DNA from: Deltaproteobacteria bacterium UBA6601
GTDB taxonomy: Bacteria; Myxococcota_A; UBA796; UBA9615
DNA: 17,687 nucleotides
Direction of reading: 5' to 3'
Assembly (NCBI GenBank): GCA_002433485.1
Contig: DJIF01000034.1
Coordinates: 3,414 to 21,100 of the forward strand
In this document: positions 1 to 13,706 of the stretch, piece by piece
Layout: every line of letters begins with the position of its first letter
Position numbering within the stretch: position 1 is the stretch's first letter
Translations under genes and position numbers: made by a program
Notes under the pieces: generated by a model
What the model saw: only the letters and a program-made list of their open reading frames with translations
Told to the model about the DNA's origin: nothing
Databases searched by the model: none

Positions 1-198
1 GTCATCGGCGGGGCTGCTGTCGTCATCGTCACTGGCAGCGCAATCCGCCAATTGGGCACAGTCCGAGTCATCGCAGTCATAAGCACCATCGGCATCGTTA
101 TCAGCTCCATCGAAGCACTCAGCGGCCTCCTCGAACCCCGCAGCAAGGCTGCAGCCCGAAAGCCCGAACAAGAGCAACATCAAAGTTCGCTTACCCAC
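1..198 (-). CDS. Partial lipoprotein with acidic MopE-like segment (C-terminus beyond left edge)
   Basis: The reading frame is open from a GTG at 198-196 to the left edge (66 codons). The N-terminus is a short lipoprotein signal peptide: basic GKR, hydrophobic LMLLLFGL, then lipobox L-S-G-C with Cys at residue 16. The mature part has a Cys-rich acidic motif (C-F-D-G-A-D-N-D-A-D-G, then D-C-D-D-S-D-C), related to the second half of MopE-type repeats, and then a DDDDSS linker. The GTG start is preferred over the ATG at 180 because a purine-rich GGAGAGG lies at 215-209 and because the ATG would remove the basic n-region. It is divergent from the membrane-protein gene at 288. Envelope anchoring is well supported by the signal. 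The function is unknown because the rest of the protein lies outside the window. Confidence 0.75.
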   Translation of the reverse strand, partial: MGKRTLMLLLFGLSGCSLAAGFEEAAECFDGADNDADGAYDCDDSDCAQLADCAASDDDDSSPADD

Positions 199-287
199 CG
201 TGCCACAACCTCTCCAACTCAGGTTATCAGGGCTATGCCGACTCGGGCAGGGAGCGGAACTACCCGCCGAGCAGCTACTCTGTCGCA
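199..287. promoter_or_regulatory. Divergent intergenic region
   Basis: This 89-base gap separates two divergent genes and must hold the promoter or promoters for at least one of them. I see the Shine-Dalgarno-like GGAGAGG for the minus-strand gene (215-209) but no convincing -35/-10 pair on either strand. The plus-strand gene lacks an obvious ribosome binding site here. Confidence 0.3.
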
Positions 288-1895
288 ATGCGCGTCTACA
301 GCTCTATGGCGCTGGTGGTCTATGTGGTGGCTCTACTCCACCACAACGCCCAGGTTGGCTTCGTTGACCTGCCGGCCGACGGCGCAAGTGCACTCCGCAG
401 AGCGGTAGAGATCGCCAGCCTCCAGGCACTGCCCTGGCGCGGCAACAGCATCGGCACCCACTACTGGTTCGGTATCGCTGATGACTATCTCCTTGCCCCC
501 TTTTTGGTGGGGGCCGGTAGCCTGGAGAGCGTCCTCAGACGAGGCGCACTGTTCTTCGCCCTAATCGCTCCGCTATGTTTCGCCATCGGCGCTGCCCTGC
601 GCCGCCCCCTGCTAGGGCTCGCCTTTGGCCTCGCCATCGCGGGTCTACCAGATGTTGTAGCGCTCAGCTCCAGCTACCCCCTTAACTACCGGACTACTCA
701 CTGGGCCCTGCTCACCGTACTGGGCGCGGTCCTGGCAGCCAGCCCAATGACCGACACCAAGCAGCGCCAGGCAGGCACCAGCCTGTTGCTGATAGGTGCC
801 AGTCTGGCCAGCGCCAGCCACCCCTTCGGCGCCGCCGCCCTGCTCCCAGCCTTTTTGATCTGCGGAGTAACCGGGGTCTGGCCACGGGGCAAGCTGCTCA
901 AGCTCAGCCTGGCAGCCAGCGGGCTATGCCTAGTCCCCTATGTGATCGCCAATGCACCAGGCCTATGGCACAGCTTGTTTGAGAGAGGGAGCGACACCCG
1001 GGCGGGGACGTCCTGGGTCCTGGCAGGAGGACTGGATGCGCTCCGCAACCTGAGCAAAGCGCTCGATGGTCTGGCTGGTGGACCCAGCTCAGGGTTACTG
1101 CTACTGGCAGGAATTCCGTTCAGCCTGAGGTCGACTCAGGGCAGAGCAGTCTTCAGCCTCTGCCTTACTTGGATCGTCCTCGCCGCCGCTATCTTCGTGC
1201 TGGCCGGCTACCCCCCCAAGACCTGGCACTTACGCCCCGGCCTCTACCTGTTACTGGCGCTGGGCTTCATCGGTTGGTGCGCGGTACTTCCCACTGGCGC
1301 CCAGCTCGCACCCTGGCCAGCCACCGGCCACCGCACAAAACTGTCTAAACAAGCCCTGATCTCAGCTGCCGGTGCGGTCATCACCCTGACCTTTTTACTG
1401 CTACAGCCACCGGCCATTGGGACCGCCGCGACAGCCCCGGTGCGCGGCTTTAGTCAACTGAGCGAGGCCATCCTGGACTTGGCCCAGGGCAGAGAATTTC
1501 AGTATCTGGAAGGTCAGGCACACTGCCCACTGAACTGGTCAGCCGAGGCAACCTTGCTCGACCTGCAGTTGCGCAGCGGAGACTTCCGCCTAGGTAGCGA
1601 CACCAAAGCCCCAGTGTTGGCAGCTCTACAGCGGATTGACAGCTTCGAGCGTCACCCACTCGCTACTGCCGAGCATGAACTACAGCTCAGCAATGGCCTG
1701 TTCTTCCGACTTCACTGGAATCCCTACCCGCAGGCTTTTCGTGACCAACTCCGCAAGTACTGCCCAGCTCAAGCAGAAGGCGCCCGGAACGAGCCCTTCT
1801 TCCTGGGTGGGCCCGGGCTAGGCGACCTCGACAACCCCTGTTTTGCGGAGGGTGTCTGTAACCCGACCCTGCTCATGACCGGAACAGAACCTTGA
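288..1895 (+). CDS. Multi-pass membrane protein with C-terminal soluble domain (GT-C-like layout, family unknown)
   Basis: A 535-aa protein with roughly ten hydrophobic segments between residues 7 and about 390, followed by a hydrophilic tail of about 140 residues with several cysteines. A loop after the first segment carries an H-Y-W-F-G and a D-D pair (about residues 58-66). An acidic first loop, many membrane passes and a C-terminal extracytoplasmic domain recall GT-C glycosyltransferases. I cannot see a diagnostic family motif, so that is inference only. The start is uncertain: no clear Shine-Dalgarno precedes 288, and an in-frame ATG at 306 would begin just before the first hydrophobic segment. 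It lies 87 bases upstream of the next plus-strand gene. Its layout parallels the membrane protein at 11105-13336, but obvious sequence similarity was not seen. Confidence 0.8.
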   Translation: MRVYSSMALVVYVVALLHHNAQVGFVDLPADGASALRRAVEIASLQALPWRGNSIGTHYWFGIADDYLLAPFLVGAGSLESVLRRGALFFALIAPLCFAIGAALRRPLLGLAFGLAIAGLPDVVALSSSYPLNYRTTHWALLTVLGAVLAASPMTDTKQRQAGTSLLLIGASLASASHPFGAAALLPAFLICGVTGVWPRGKLLKLSLAASGLCLVPYVIANAPGLWHSLFERGSDTRAGTSWVLAGGLDALRNLSKALDGLAGGPSSGLLLLAGIPFSLRSTQGRAVFSLCLTWIVLAAAIFVLAGYPPKTWHLRPGLYLLLALGFIGWCAVLPTGAQLAPWPATGHRTKLSKQALISAAGAVITLTFLLLQPPAIGTAATAPVRGFSQLSEAILDLAQGREFQYLEGQAHCPLNWSAEATLLDLQLRSGDFRLGSDTKAPVLAALQRIDSFERHPLATAEHELQLSNGLFFRLHWNPYPQAFRDQLRKYCPAQAEGARNEPFFLGGPGLGDLDNPCFAEGVCNPTLLMTGTEP

Positions 1896-1900
1896 GATCT

Positions 1901-1920
1901 GCGGGCAGCTTAGCGCCCGC
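1901..1920 (+). terminator. Possible hairpin after the membrane-protein gene
   Basis: A perfect 6-bp inverted repeat (GCGGGC / GCCCGC) with an 8-base loop lies five bases after the TGA at 1893-1895. There is no U-tract behind it, so it is at best a weak or Rho-assisted terminator and may be chance in GC-rich DNA. Confidence 0.25.
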
Positions 1921-1982
1921 CCAAGCGACGGCCGTAGACATCGTGGCTTTAAGACTTCACAATGTTGCGCTGGAGGTAAGCG

Positions 1983-4208
1983 ATGCGTTCGTCTTGGATT
2001 CTTTCACTCTGTGCCCTGATGGGACTAACTCTATTCTCTGGCTGCGCCGAAGAGCCCGGTGAGGTTGCTCTGGCCAGCACCCCCGAGACCCTCGACTTCG
2101 GGCAGGTCATTGTTGGTCAACAGGCAGTGACTTCTCTGAGCATCAGCAACTCAGGGGCGGCCGACGCAGTGCTCCTTGAACCGGCACTGGCCGGCGGCAG
2201 CTCTGAGGCCTTCTCCTTAGAAGCTCGCCCCTGGCCCTTCAGTTTGGCCTCAGGGGCCAGCCTCGCCCTCCAGGTCAGTTACAGCCCCAGCGCGGTTGGC
2301 GAAGACAGCGCGACCCTGGTGATAAGTCGTGAGAACGGCGACAGCACCGAAGAGCTACTGCGCGTGAGCATGACGGGCACCGGCTCGCCTACTCCGGGCG
2401 CCGATGCTGACGGCGACGGCTATGTCAGCGATCAGGAAGGCGGCGACGACTGTGACGACAATGATCCCACGGTCAACCCAGGGGCAACCGAGACCTGTGA
2501 CGATGGCGTCGACAACGACTGCGATGGGACCACCGATGTCGGTGATGATGCTGACAGCGACGGATCGGACTCCTGCCTTGACTGCGACGACGACGACATC
2601 AACAGCTTCCCTGGGGCAGCGGAGCTGTGCGACGAGATCGACAATGACTGCAATGGTAGCGTCGATGACAACGTTGCCTATGTAGACTGGTTCCCGGACA
2701 GCGACGAAGATGGCTACGGCGATGAGACCGGCACTCCGGTCAACGACTGCGCCCCCGTCGACGGCCACGCCACCGCAACCGGTGACTGCAATGACTCCGA
2801 AGGCACGATCCACCCCAATGCTGTCGAGTTGTGCAACGGCATCGACGAAGACTGCGACCAGGTAATTCCCAGTGACGAGACCGATGATGACGGTGACGGC
2901 TTCGTAGAGTGCGACTGGACTGGTGCGGACACCAGCCTCAGCGGCAACGACTGCGATGACGGCGACGCAACCTCAAATCCCGGCGCCAGTGAGATCTGTG
3001 ACGGCATCGACAACGACTGTGACAGCGCCATCCCTGCCGATGAGCAGGACGGCGACAGCGACGGCGAGAGCAGCTGTGCTGGCGACTGCAACGACGCAGA
3101 TGGCACGATCAACTCTGGCGCGACCGAAGTCTGCGACGCCATCGACTCGGACTGTGACAACTCGATCGTCGATGAGTTCGACGACTTCGACAACGATGGT
3201 GACCCCGACTGCAACGACACCGATGATGACAACGACGGTGATCCTGACAGCAGCGACTGCGACGACTTCAACGCGACCATCAACAGCAACGCGGTGGACA
3301 TCTGCGACGGTGAAGACTGGGACTGCGATGGTTCCCTGGTCGACGAATTCACCAATACAGACGGCGACCTTGAGCCCGACTGCTTTGATACCGACGACGA
3401 CAATGACGGCGTTGCCGACACCAGTGACAGCGCATCGCTCGACCCTAACGTGTGCGGCGATAGCGACAGCGACAGCTGTGAAGACTGCATCAGCGGCACC
3501 AGCGATCCGGCCGCCGACGGAGCAGACTTCGACGGCGATGGGCTGTGCGATGCCGGCGACCCTGACGACGACAACGACAGCGACCCAGATAGCAGCGACT
3601 GCGCACCCACGGACGCTGCGATCTACAACGGCAACACTGAGGTCTGCGAGAACGGCATCGATGACGACTGCGACAGCATGACCACCTGCGTTTCAGTAAC
3701 TCAGAATGGCGCCAGTCAGGTCATTTCGCCCTACCTGGGCACCGAAACTGTGTCGGACTGGTACTCCTATCAGAGCCCGAGGAACGCCAGCTCCAATACG
3801 GGCCTGGAGGTGGAGGACCATCTGGTCGAGATCATCTACCAGGAACCTGCCTCCGAGGGTGGCGAGCTATTCCTGACCCTACTCATCGACAACAACCAGG
3901 GCAGCAACAACACCGGTAACATCGACATCCAGGGCACCGGCTTTGCCGGCACTTCAGTGGTGGTTGCAGACGACGCTACCGAAGCACCGAGCATCGCCAG
4001 CAACGGCGACTTCACCGGCTCGTGGTCTTGGGCCACCTGCTGCAATGATGGCGCCGTCGTTGGGCCACTGCCGGTGGACTTCTGCCTGGAACTGACCGTA
4101 CAGAGCGGCTCAAGCGGCATCTCCGGCATCACCGTCTATGACGGCAGCACAGCGGTAGCTCTGAGTGGAGCAATCACCGACACGGTCCAGATCTGCGAGG
4201 CCGATTAA
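1983..4208 (+). CDS. Lipoprotein with ASH-like domain and MopE/TSP3-type acidic repeats
   Basis: A 741-aa protein. Residues 1-21 form a lipoprotein signal peptide with lipobox F-S-G-C (Cys21). Residues about 36-135 match the ASH/choice-of-anchor-D pattern (L-D-F-G, V-G-x-x-A, L-S-I-S-N-S-G). From residue 141 an array of MopE-type units begins. It becomes thrombospondin-3-like in the middle, with D-x-D-N-D-G-D-P-D stretches and a N-V-C-G-D-S-D-S-D-S-C segment. Residues about 570-741 form a separate beta-rich domain with a C-C pair. Asp/Asn spacing suggests Ca2+ coordination, and paired Cys suggest disulfides in an oxidising compartment. A strong GGAGG at 1972-1976, six bases before the ATG, fixes the start. 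Its first three repeat units are collinear with those of the 1723-aa lipoprotein at 4863, so the two are probably paralogues. Ligand and biological role are unknown. Confidence 0.88.
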   Translation: MRSSWILSLCALMGLTLFSGCAEEPGEVALASTPETLDFGQVIVGQQAVTSLSISNSGAADAVLLEPALAGGSSEAFSLEARPWPFSLASGASLALQVSYSPSAVGEDSATLVISRENGDSTEELLRVSMTGTGSPTPGADADGDGYVSDQEGGDDCDDNDPTVNPGATETCDDGVDNDCDGTTDVGDDADSDGSDSCLDCDDDDINSFPGAAELCDEIDNDCNGSVDDNVAYVDWFPDSDEDGYGDETGTPVNDCAPVDGHATATGDCNDSEGTIHPNAVELCNGIDEDCDQVIPSDETDDDGDGFVECDWTGADTSLSGNDCDDGDATSNPGASEICDGIDNDCDSAIPADEQDGDSDGESSCAGDCNDADGTINSGATEVCDAIDSDCDNSIVDEFDDFDNDGDPDCNDTDDDNDGDPDSSDCDDFNATINSNAVDICDGEDWDCDGSLVDEFTNTDGDLEPDCFDTDDDNDGVADTSDSASLDPNVCGDSDSDSCEDCISGTSDPAADGADFDGDGLCDAGDPDDDNDSDPDSSDCAPTDAAIYNGNTEVCENGIDDDCDSMTTCVSVTQNGASQVISPYLGTETVSDWYSYQSPRNASSNTGLEVEDHLVEIIYQEPASEGGELFLTLLIDNNQGSNNTGNIDIQGTGFAGTSVVVADDATEAPSIASNGDFTGSWSWATCCNDGAVVGPLPVDFCLELTVQSGSSGISGITVYDGSTAVALSGAITDTVQICEAD
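2403..3689 (+). repeat. MopE / thrombospondin-3-like repeat array
   Basis: About seven degenerate units start at residue 141 of the 741-aa lipoprotein. Each has an acidic D-x-D-x-D-G start, a G-D-C-D-D or G-D-C-N-D core and a C-D-x-x-D-N-D-C-D-G close. Units 6-7 lose this regularity and turn into D-T-D-D-D-N-D-G-type calcium-binding repeats. Confidence 0.8.
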
Positions 4209-4230
4209 GGCGAACCACTCTCCGCTCGTT

Positions 4231-4707
4231 TCAGCGCGCAGCAAGGCACAGGTTCTTCAGGTCCGCGTCGCGGATCCGATAGCAGGCGGATCTGCCATCG
4301 AAGGCCGAGAGGCACAGGTTCTTGCGATCGGCATCACGAATCCGATAACACGCCGACTTACCTTCGTGAGTGGCCAGGCAAGCATTCTTGAGGTCGCCTG
4401 CACGGATCCGATAGCAAGCGGACTTACCCTCCTTGCCAGCAAGGCAGAAGTTCTTCTGGTCCGGGTCTTTGATTCGATAGCAGGCGGACTTGCCTTCCAC
4501 CTGAGCCAGGCAGCGGTTCTTCAGATCGCGATCCTTGATTCGATAGCAGGCGGACTTGCCCTCATGCGCGGCCAGGCAGAGATTCTTCTGGTCCGGATCC
4601 TTGATTCGATAGCAGTCTGACTTGCCGCCAGCCAGCCCCGTCAGCGACAACAAACCTGCCAAAAGGAAGACCACCAGCAACACACACGCCTTGCCAACAA
4701 AGCCCAT
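4231..4707 (-). CDS. Exported six-repeat C-x11-C protein
   Basis: A 158-aa protein. A single hydrophobic N-terminal segment (about residues 4-26) acts as signal peptide or membrane anchor, with no lipobox. Everything after it, residues 28-158, is six tandem copies of a 22-aa unit with consensus G-K-S-A-C-Y-R-I-[KR]-D-x-D-x-K-N-x-C-L-A and then about three variable residues. Each unit has two cysteines eleven residues apart, giving twelve Cys in the repeat region, with invariant Y-R-I, a D, and K-N. The start at 4707 is chosen because GGAGG (4720-4716) lies eight bases upstream; the ATG at 4731 has none. It converges with the 741-aa lipoprotein (22-base gap) and is divergent from the 1723-aa one. 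I recall similarly patterned Cys-repeat hypothetical proteins in other proteobacteria but cannot name a family. Function unknown. Confidence 0.85.
   Translation of the reverse strand: MGFVGKACVLLVVFLLAGLLSLTGLAGGKSDCYRIKDPDQKNLCLAAHEGKSACYRIKDRDLKNRCLAQVEGKSACYRIKDPDQKNFCLAGKEGKSACYRIRAGDLKNACLATHEGKSACYRIRDADRKNLCLSAFDGRSACYRIRDADLKNLCLAAR
4234..4626 (-). repeat. Six 66-base tandem repeats (22-aa C-x11-C units)
   Basis: The repeat region runs to the stop codon without a trailing domain; the last unit lacks only its final residue. Units keep the K-S-x-C-Y-R-I stretch almost unchanged, while the positions between D and K-N vary. At the DNA level the G-A-T-A-G-C-A-G-G-C-G-G core on the plus strand recurs every 66 bases. 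Confidence 0.92.
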
Positions 4708-4715
4708 CCAGAGTT

Positions 4716-4720
4716 CCTCC
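4716..4720 (-). promoter_or_regulatory. Shine-Dalgarno site that fixes the start of the C-x11-C repeat gene
   Basis: GGAGG on the minus strand, eight bases before the ATG at 4707. It lies inside the longer open frame from 4731, which argues against that upstream ATG. Confidence 0.75.
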
Positions 4721-4862
4721 AGTCCATGCAATCAGACTCAACCAGGAAGACCCAACGACGCCCCGATCCACCCGGCAATTGTAGGGTCGAAACCTAACCA
4801 GCAGCTTGAAATCATCCGATTTGTCTGAAGTCTGGGGCTATAGTGACCGATAGGTAGCTCCG
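4721..4862. promoter_or_regulatory. Divergent intergenic region between repeat genes
   Basis: This gap should contain promoters for both flanking genes. A TATAGT (4839-4844, +) lies 18 bases before the ATG at 4863 and a TACAAT (4783-4778, -) faces the other gene. Neither has a well-spaced -35 match, so both are weak candidates only. Confidence 0.3.
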
Positions 4863-10034
<5,172 letters not shown>

Positions 10035-10040
10035 GATTCA

Positions 10041-10067
10041 GAGTCCCAAGGAGCTGGCTCCAGACTC
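10041..10067 (+). terminator. Possible hairpin after the 1723-aa gene
   Basis: Outer stem GAGTC/GACTC and inner stem GGAG/CTCC around a four-base loop, six bases after the TAG. There is no U-tract, so its role as a terminator is uncertain; the downstream FKBP gene may still be co-transcribed. Confidence 0.25.
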
Positions 10068-10121
10068 GACCTCGTGGCGCTTCCTCTGCTATGAGTCCGG
10101 ACACCATCGGATTCACCTTCA

Positions 10122-10126
10122 AGAGG
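10122..10126 (+). promoter_or_regulatory. Shine-Dalgarno site that fixes the FKBP start
   Basis: AGAGG six bases before the ATG at 10133. This selects that ATG over longer in-frame options that begin inside the preceding gene or at 10091. Confidence 0.65.
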
Positions 10127-10132
10127 CCCACC

Positions 10133-11080
<948 letters not shown>

Positions 11081-11104
11081 GACCCAGCGAGCAGGCACCC
11101 ATCG

Positions 11105-13336
11105 ATGCTGGCCGCCCTGCTACTGCTGTGGGTGGGTTACAGCGCATCGCTGGCGCTGCTGCCGCGCTGCTCACCACTTGAGCGGGTTGCCTGGACCCTG
11201 CTTCTTGGCATCAGTCTGCCAGCAGCAGCGACCGCCAGCGTGGCCTATGCCGCCGGGGCCTTCATTGACCGGGAACTGCTCAGCAGCTGCGCTGCTGGTC
11301 TGGCACTTGCCAGTACCGCGCTGGCGGTCCTTGGCCGTAGCAGCCGGGCTGACGAGCAACACACCAACGATCTGTGTTCGGGGCCGGCAGAGTTCGCGAT
11401 AGCGCTGCTCGGCCTGGGCACGGCAAGTTTCTACTGGCTGCACTACAGCGACGCAGAGTTCCTATACTCGCTGGTCTCATACCTGATTCGGGGCGAAGCC
11501 GAGTGCTTCTACATGCAGACCTTCAGCTTCGTCGCCGGCCTCAATGCTGAGGCGACCGCGCCCAATGTTGAGCGCGCCTACCAGATCATCAGCACCCCGG
11601 GCAACACGCTGTTCAGCAGCAGCGCAATGGCTCTTGCAGGTCGCTATGGTTTCCAGGCCCTATATGCCCTGTTCGCGCTGAACCTATTCATCTTCAGCGC
11701 ACGCCTCGTGTTGCTGTGGACCGACAGCCTACCAGCCGCCCTCATTGCCGCCCTGTTCGTTTGCCTCAATCCCTATGTGCTGTCAGTAGAGGTCCTGGAC
11801 AGAAACTTCATCGCCCTGAGCCTCTCGGCCGCAGCCATCTATGCCCTGGCGACCCACAGCGACCGGTACTTGCTGCACGGCTTGTTGTTTGGACTGTGTG
11901 CCGGCTCAGGCCTGCGCTTTCTGCCTCTGCTGTTCCTGATCAGTTTGGCGCTGGTCTACCGCTTGCGCCGCACCCGCGGCCTGCACTGGCTGATGTTTGG
12001 CTTCGGCTTCGTTTTGGTTACCGGGCTCAACCTGCCCCACCTCTCTTTCCATGGCTTCCACAGCCTCGGCGAGACTGAGGCCCTGCCAGAACTGCTCCTG
12101 CGCATGGTGAGGAACTTCGAGCGCAGCCCCTTTGTACCGCTGCCCAACCTGCTCTTCTATCCACTCCATATCCTCACCTATATGGGCAGTCTATGCGGCG
12201 CCCTCAGCTTGATCGGGGCGCTGCGCTGCTGGCAGAAAGACCGGCGTCCTGCCCAGATCCTGCTGCCCATGCTGCTGCTGCCCTGGCTCATTTTGGGCTG
12301 TCAGCGGGACTGGCTGCAGAGCGACAAGGCACGCATCCTCATCATGAGCATGCTGCCAATCAGCGTATTTATCGGCTATGCACTCGAGTCGCTAATAAGC
12401 AGGCGCAAGCTGCTCCAGGACCTACAGTGGCTGCTGGCCGGAGTGCTGCTGATCCAGGGCCTTGCCAGCTGGTGCGCCAAGCTTGAACGACCGGTTGAGA
12501 TCGCGAGCTATGAGCGCCATCCGCTCTATCAACGGGACAGCAGACAGTGGCAGGATTTCTACCGAGCCGAATTCAGTAAGGTCAACTCATTACCGTCCCT
12601 GGATCGCCTGTTCTTCAAGGCCAACCAGAGCCGCAAAAAGCGCAGCGATGAAGCCCTCCTCCGCGCCAGCTTCGGCCAACAGGCACCGCCCGTCTTGCGG
12701 GACAACCCGTGGGTGCTCAGACACCTGCAAGCGCAACATCTCGCGCCCCTGCCACCACAACCACCGGCGACCGAATCGCGGGTGGTGGAAATCGATCTCG
12801 ACAAACTGGTGACCGCGCCGCACGCAGCCGTCCGCTGGGCAACTGCCGAGGCACTACCCTTCGCAGATCTCACGACCGAGTCCCAACACGTACAACGACT
12901 GACAGACCTGGGAGTCGACCTCTCTGCCTGGCACAAAGAGACGGAGGTCAGCTGGCAGCAGCAACCGCTGCCCGTCACCGTACTGACCGGTCAATGGGAA
13001 CCAGCGACCCTGAACGAATTCTATGTGGACCTGAACGCCTGGTTAAGCCTGGGCCGAGACCGCTTTGAACTGGAGCAACTGAATCTAGTGAGCTTTGCCC
13101 TCTCCGACGAGCGCCGCGAGCTGGGCCTGCGCGGCTCCATGGCCGCCCTACCGCCACGAGACCGCACAGCATCGATCGTGCTGAAGGTGCCCAGAGGCGT
13201 GAACATCGTGTTGCGCAACTGGCTGGTCGACGCCGGCAAAGGGATCCCGCACCGAATCGACAGCTGGTCCATCAGCACTGATGGACCTCAGCCAGCGCTG
13301 TCCTTCCACCCACTTGAGCCTGAGAGCTACCTGTAA
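11105..13336 (+). CDS. Large multi-pass membrane protein with extracytoplasmic tail (GT-C-like layout, family unknown)
   Basis: A 743-aa protein with about 13 hydrophobic segments in residues 1-455 and a hydrophilic C-terminal region of about 290 residues. A loop after about the fourth segment carries H-Y-S-D-A-E-F (Asp116, Glu118), an acidic pair placed as in the first external loop of many GT-C glycosyltransferases. No diagnostic signature was recognised, so a sugar-transfer or polymer role is inference. It starts 24 bases after the FKBP stop on the same strand, with only a weak GCAGG-like ribosome site, so translation is probably tied to the same transcript. It is convergent with the small lipoprotein gene at 13402 (65-base gap). 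Alternatives are a transporter-like or flippase-like envelope protein. Confidence 0.82.
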   Translation: MLAALLLLWVGYSASLALLPRCSPLERVAWTLLLGISLPAAATASVAYAAGAFIDRELLSSCAAGLALASTALAVLGRSSRADEQHTNDLCSGPAEFAIALLGLGTASFYWLHYSDAEFLYSLVSYLIRGEAECFYMQTFSFVAGLNAEATAPNVERAYQIISTPGNTLFSSSAMALAGRYGFQALYALFALNLFIFSARLVLLWTDSLPAALIAALFVCLNPYVLSVEVLDRNFIALSLSAAAIYALATHSDRYLLHGLLFGLCAGSGLRFLPLLFLISLALVYRLRRTRGLHWLMFGFGFVLVTGLNLPHLSFHGFHSLGETEALPELLLRMVRNFERSPFVPLPNLLFYPLHILTYMGSLCGALSLIGALRCWQKDRRPAQILLPMLLLPWLILGCQRDWLQSDKARILIMSMLPISVFIGYALESLISRRKLLQDLQWLLAGVLLIQGLASWCAKLERPVEIASYERHPLYQRDSRQWQDFYRAEFSKVNSLPSLDRLFFKANQSRKKRSDEALLRASFGQQAPPVLRDNPWVLRHLQAQHLAPLPPQPPATESRVVEIDLDKLVTAPHAAVRWATAEALPFADLTTESQHVQRLTDLGVDLSAWHKETEVSWQQQPLPVTVLTGQWEPATLNEFYVDLNAWLSLGRDRFELEQLNLVSFALSDERRELGLRGSMAALPPRDRTASIVLKVPRGVNIVLRNWLVDAGKGIPHRIDSWSISTDGPQPALSFHPLEPESYL

Positions 13337-13401
13337 GCTAGGCAGCCGCGAGAAGCCCCCAAGAGCTGACTATGAGCCCCTTGAGCGGCTGAATCACTGG
13401 C

Positions 13402-13614
13402 TTAATTGGGCGTTCCAGGAGGCTTTCGTTTGGGCTTCTGGTCATCCGGAACACTGGGATCCGGACTGTCGGTGGGCGGCTCGCCCTCCGGTGGGGCTGC
13501 CGTTTCCTGCACCTCAGTCTGAGCGCGCGTAGAAGCACAGCCCAGCATGGGTAGCGCAGAGCCGCACACAAACACCAGGGCAAGGGCCCAACTCAGGATT
13601 CTTGTTGACCGCAT
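13402..13614 (-). CDS. Small proline-rich lipoprotein
   Basis: A 70-aa protein. The signal peptide (M-R-S-T-R, then a long hydrophobic stretch) ends at lipobox M-L-G-C with Cys26. The mature part is about 45 residues, hydrophilic and disordered: Glu/Pro-rich in the middle (P-P-E-G-E-P-P-T) and basic near the end (K-P-K-R-K-P-P). The start at 13614 is chosen because GAGG at 13623-13620 lies five bases upstream and because an upstream start at 13692 would put a long polar stretch before the signal. It lies 92 bases downstream of the large MopE-repeat gene on the same strand and could be its operon partner. No family recognised; a linker or lipid-anchored tether is a guess. Confidence 0.7.
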   Translation of the reverse strand: MRSTRILSWALALVFVCGSALPMLGCASTRAQTEVQETAAPPEGEPPTDSPDPSVPDDQKPKRKPPGTPN

Positions 13615-13706
13615 CACAACCTCATCCTCTCCATTAACAAGACCAGGGTTCTCACCAAGGTTGCCGTAGCAGCGGCAATCCGTCCACAGCACCAGGCCAG
13701 CGGGAC

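Noticed and set aside
4165..4620. A 151-codon plus-strand frame over the C-x11-C repeats
   Set aside because: It begins inside the preceding gene and is open only because the 66-base repeat keeps all frames free of stops. The minus frame has a Shine-Dalgarno site and signal segment.
13338..13401. Possible bidirectional terminator between convergent genes
   Set aside because: AGCCGC (13344-13349) and GCGGCT (13385-13390) are too far apart with poor inner pairing and no T-run, so no terminator is called.
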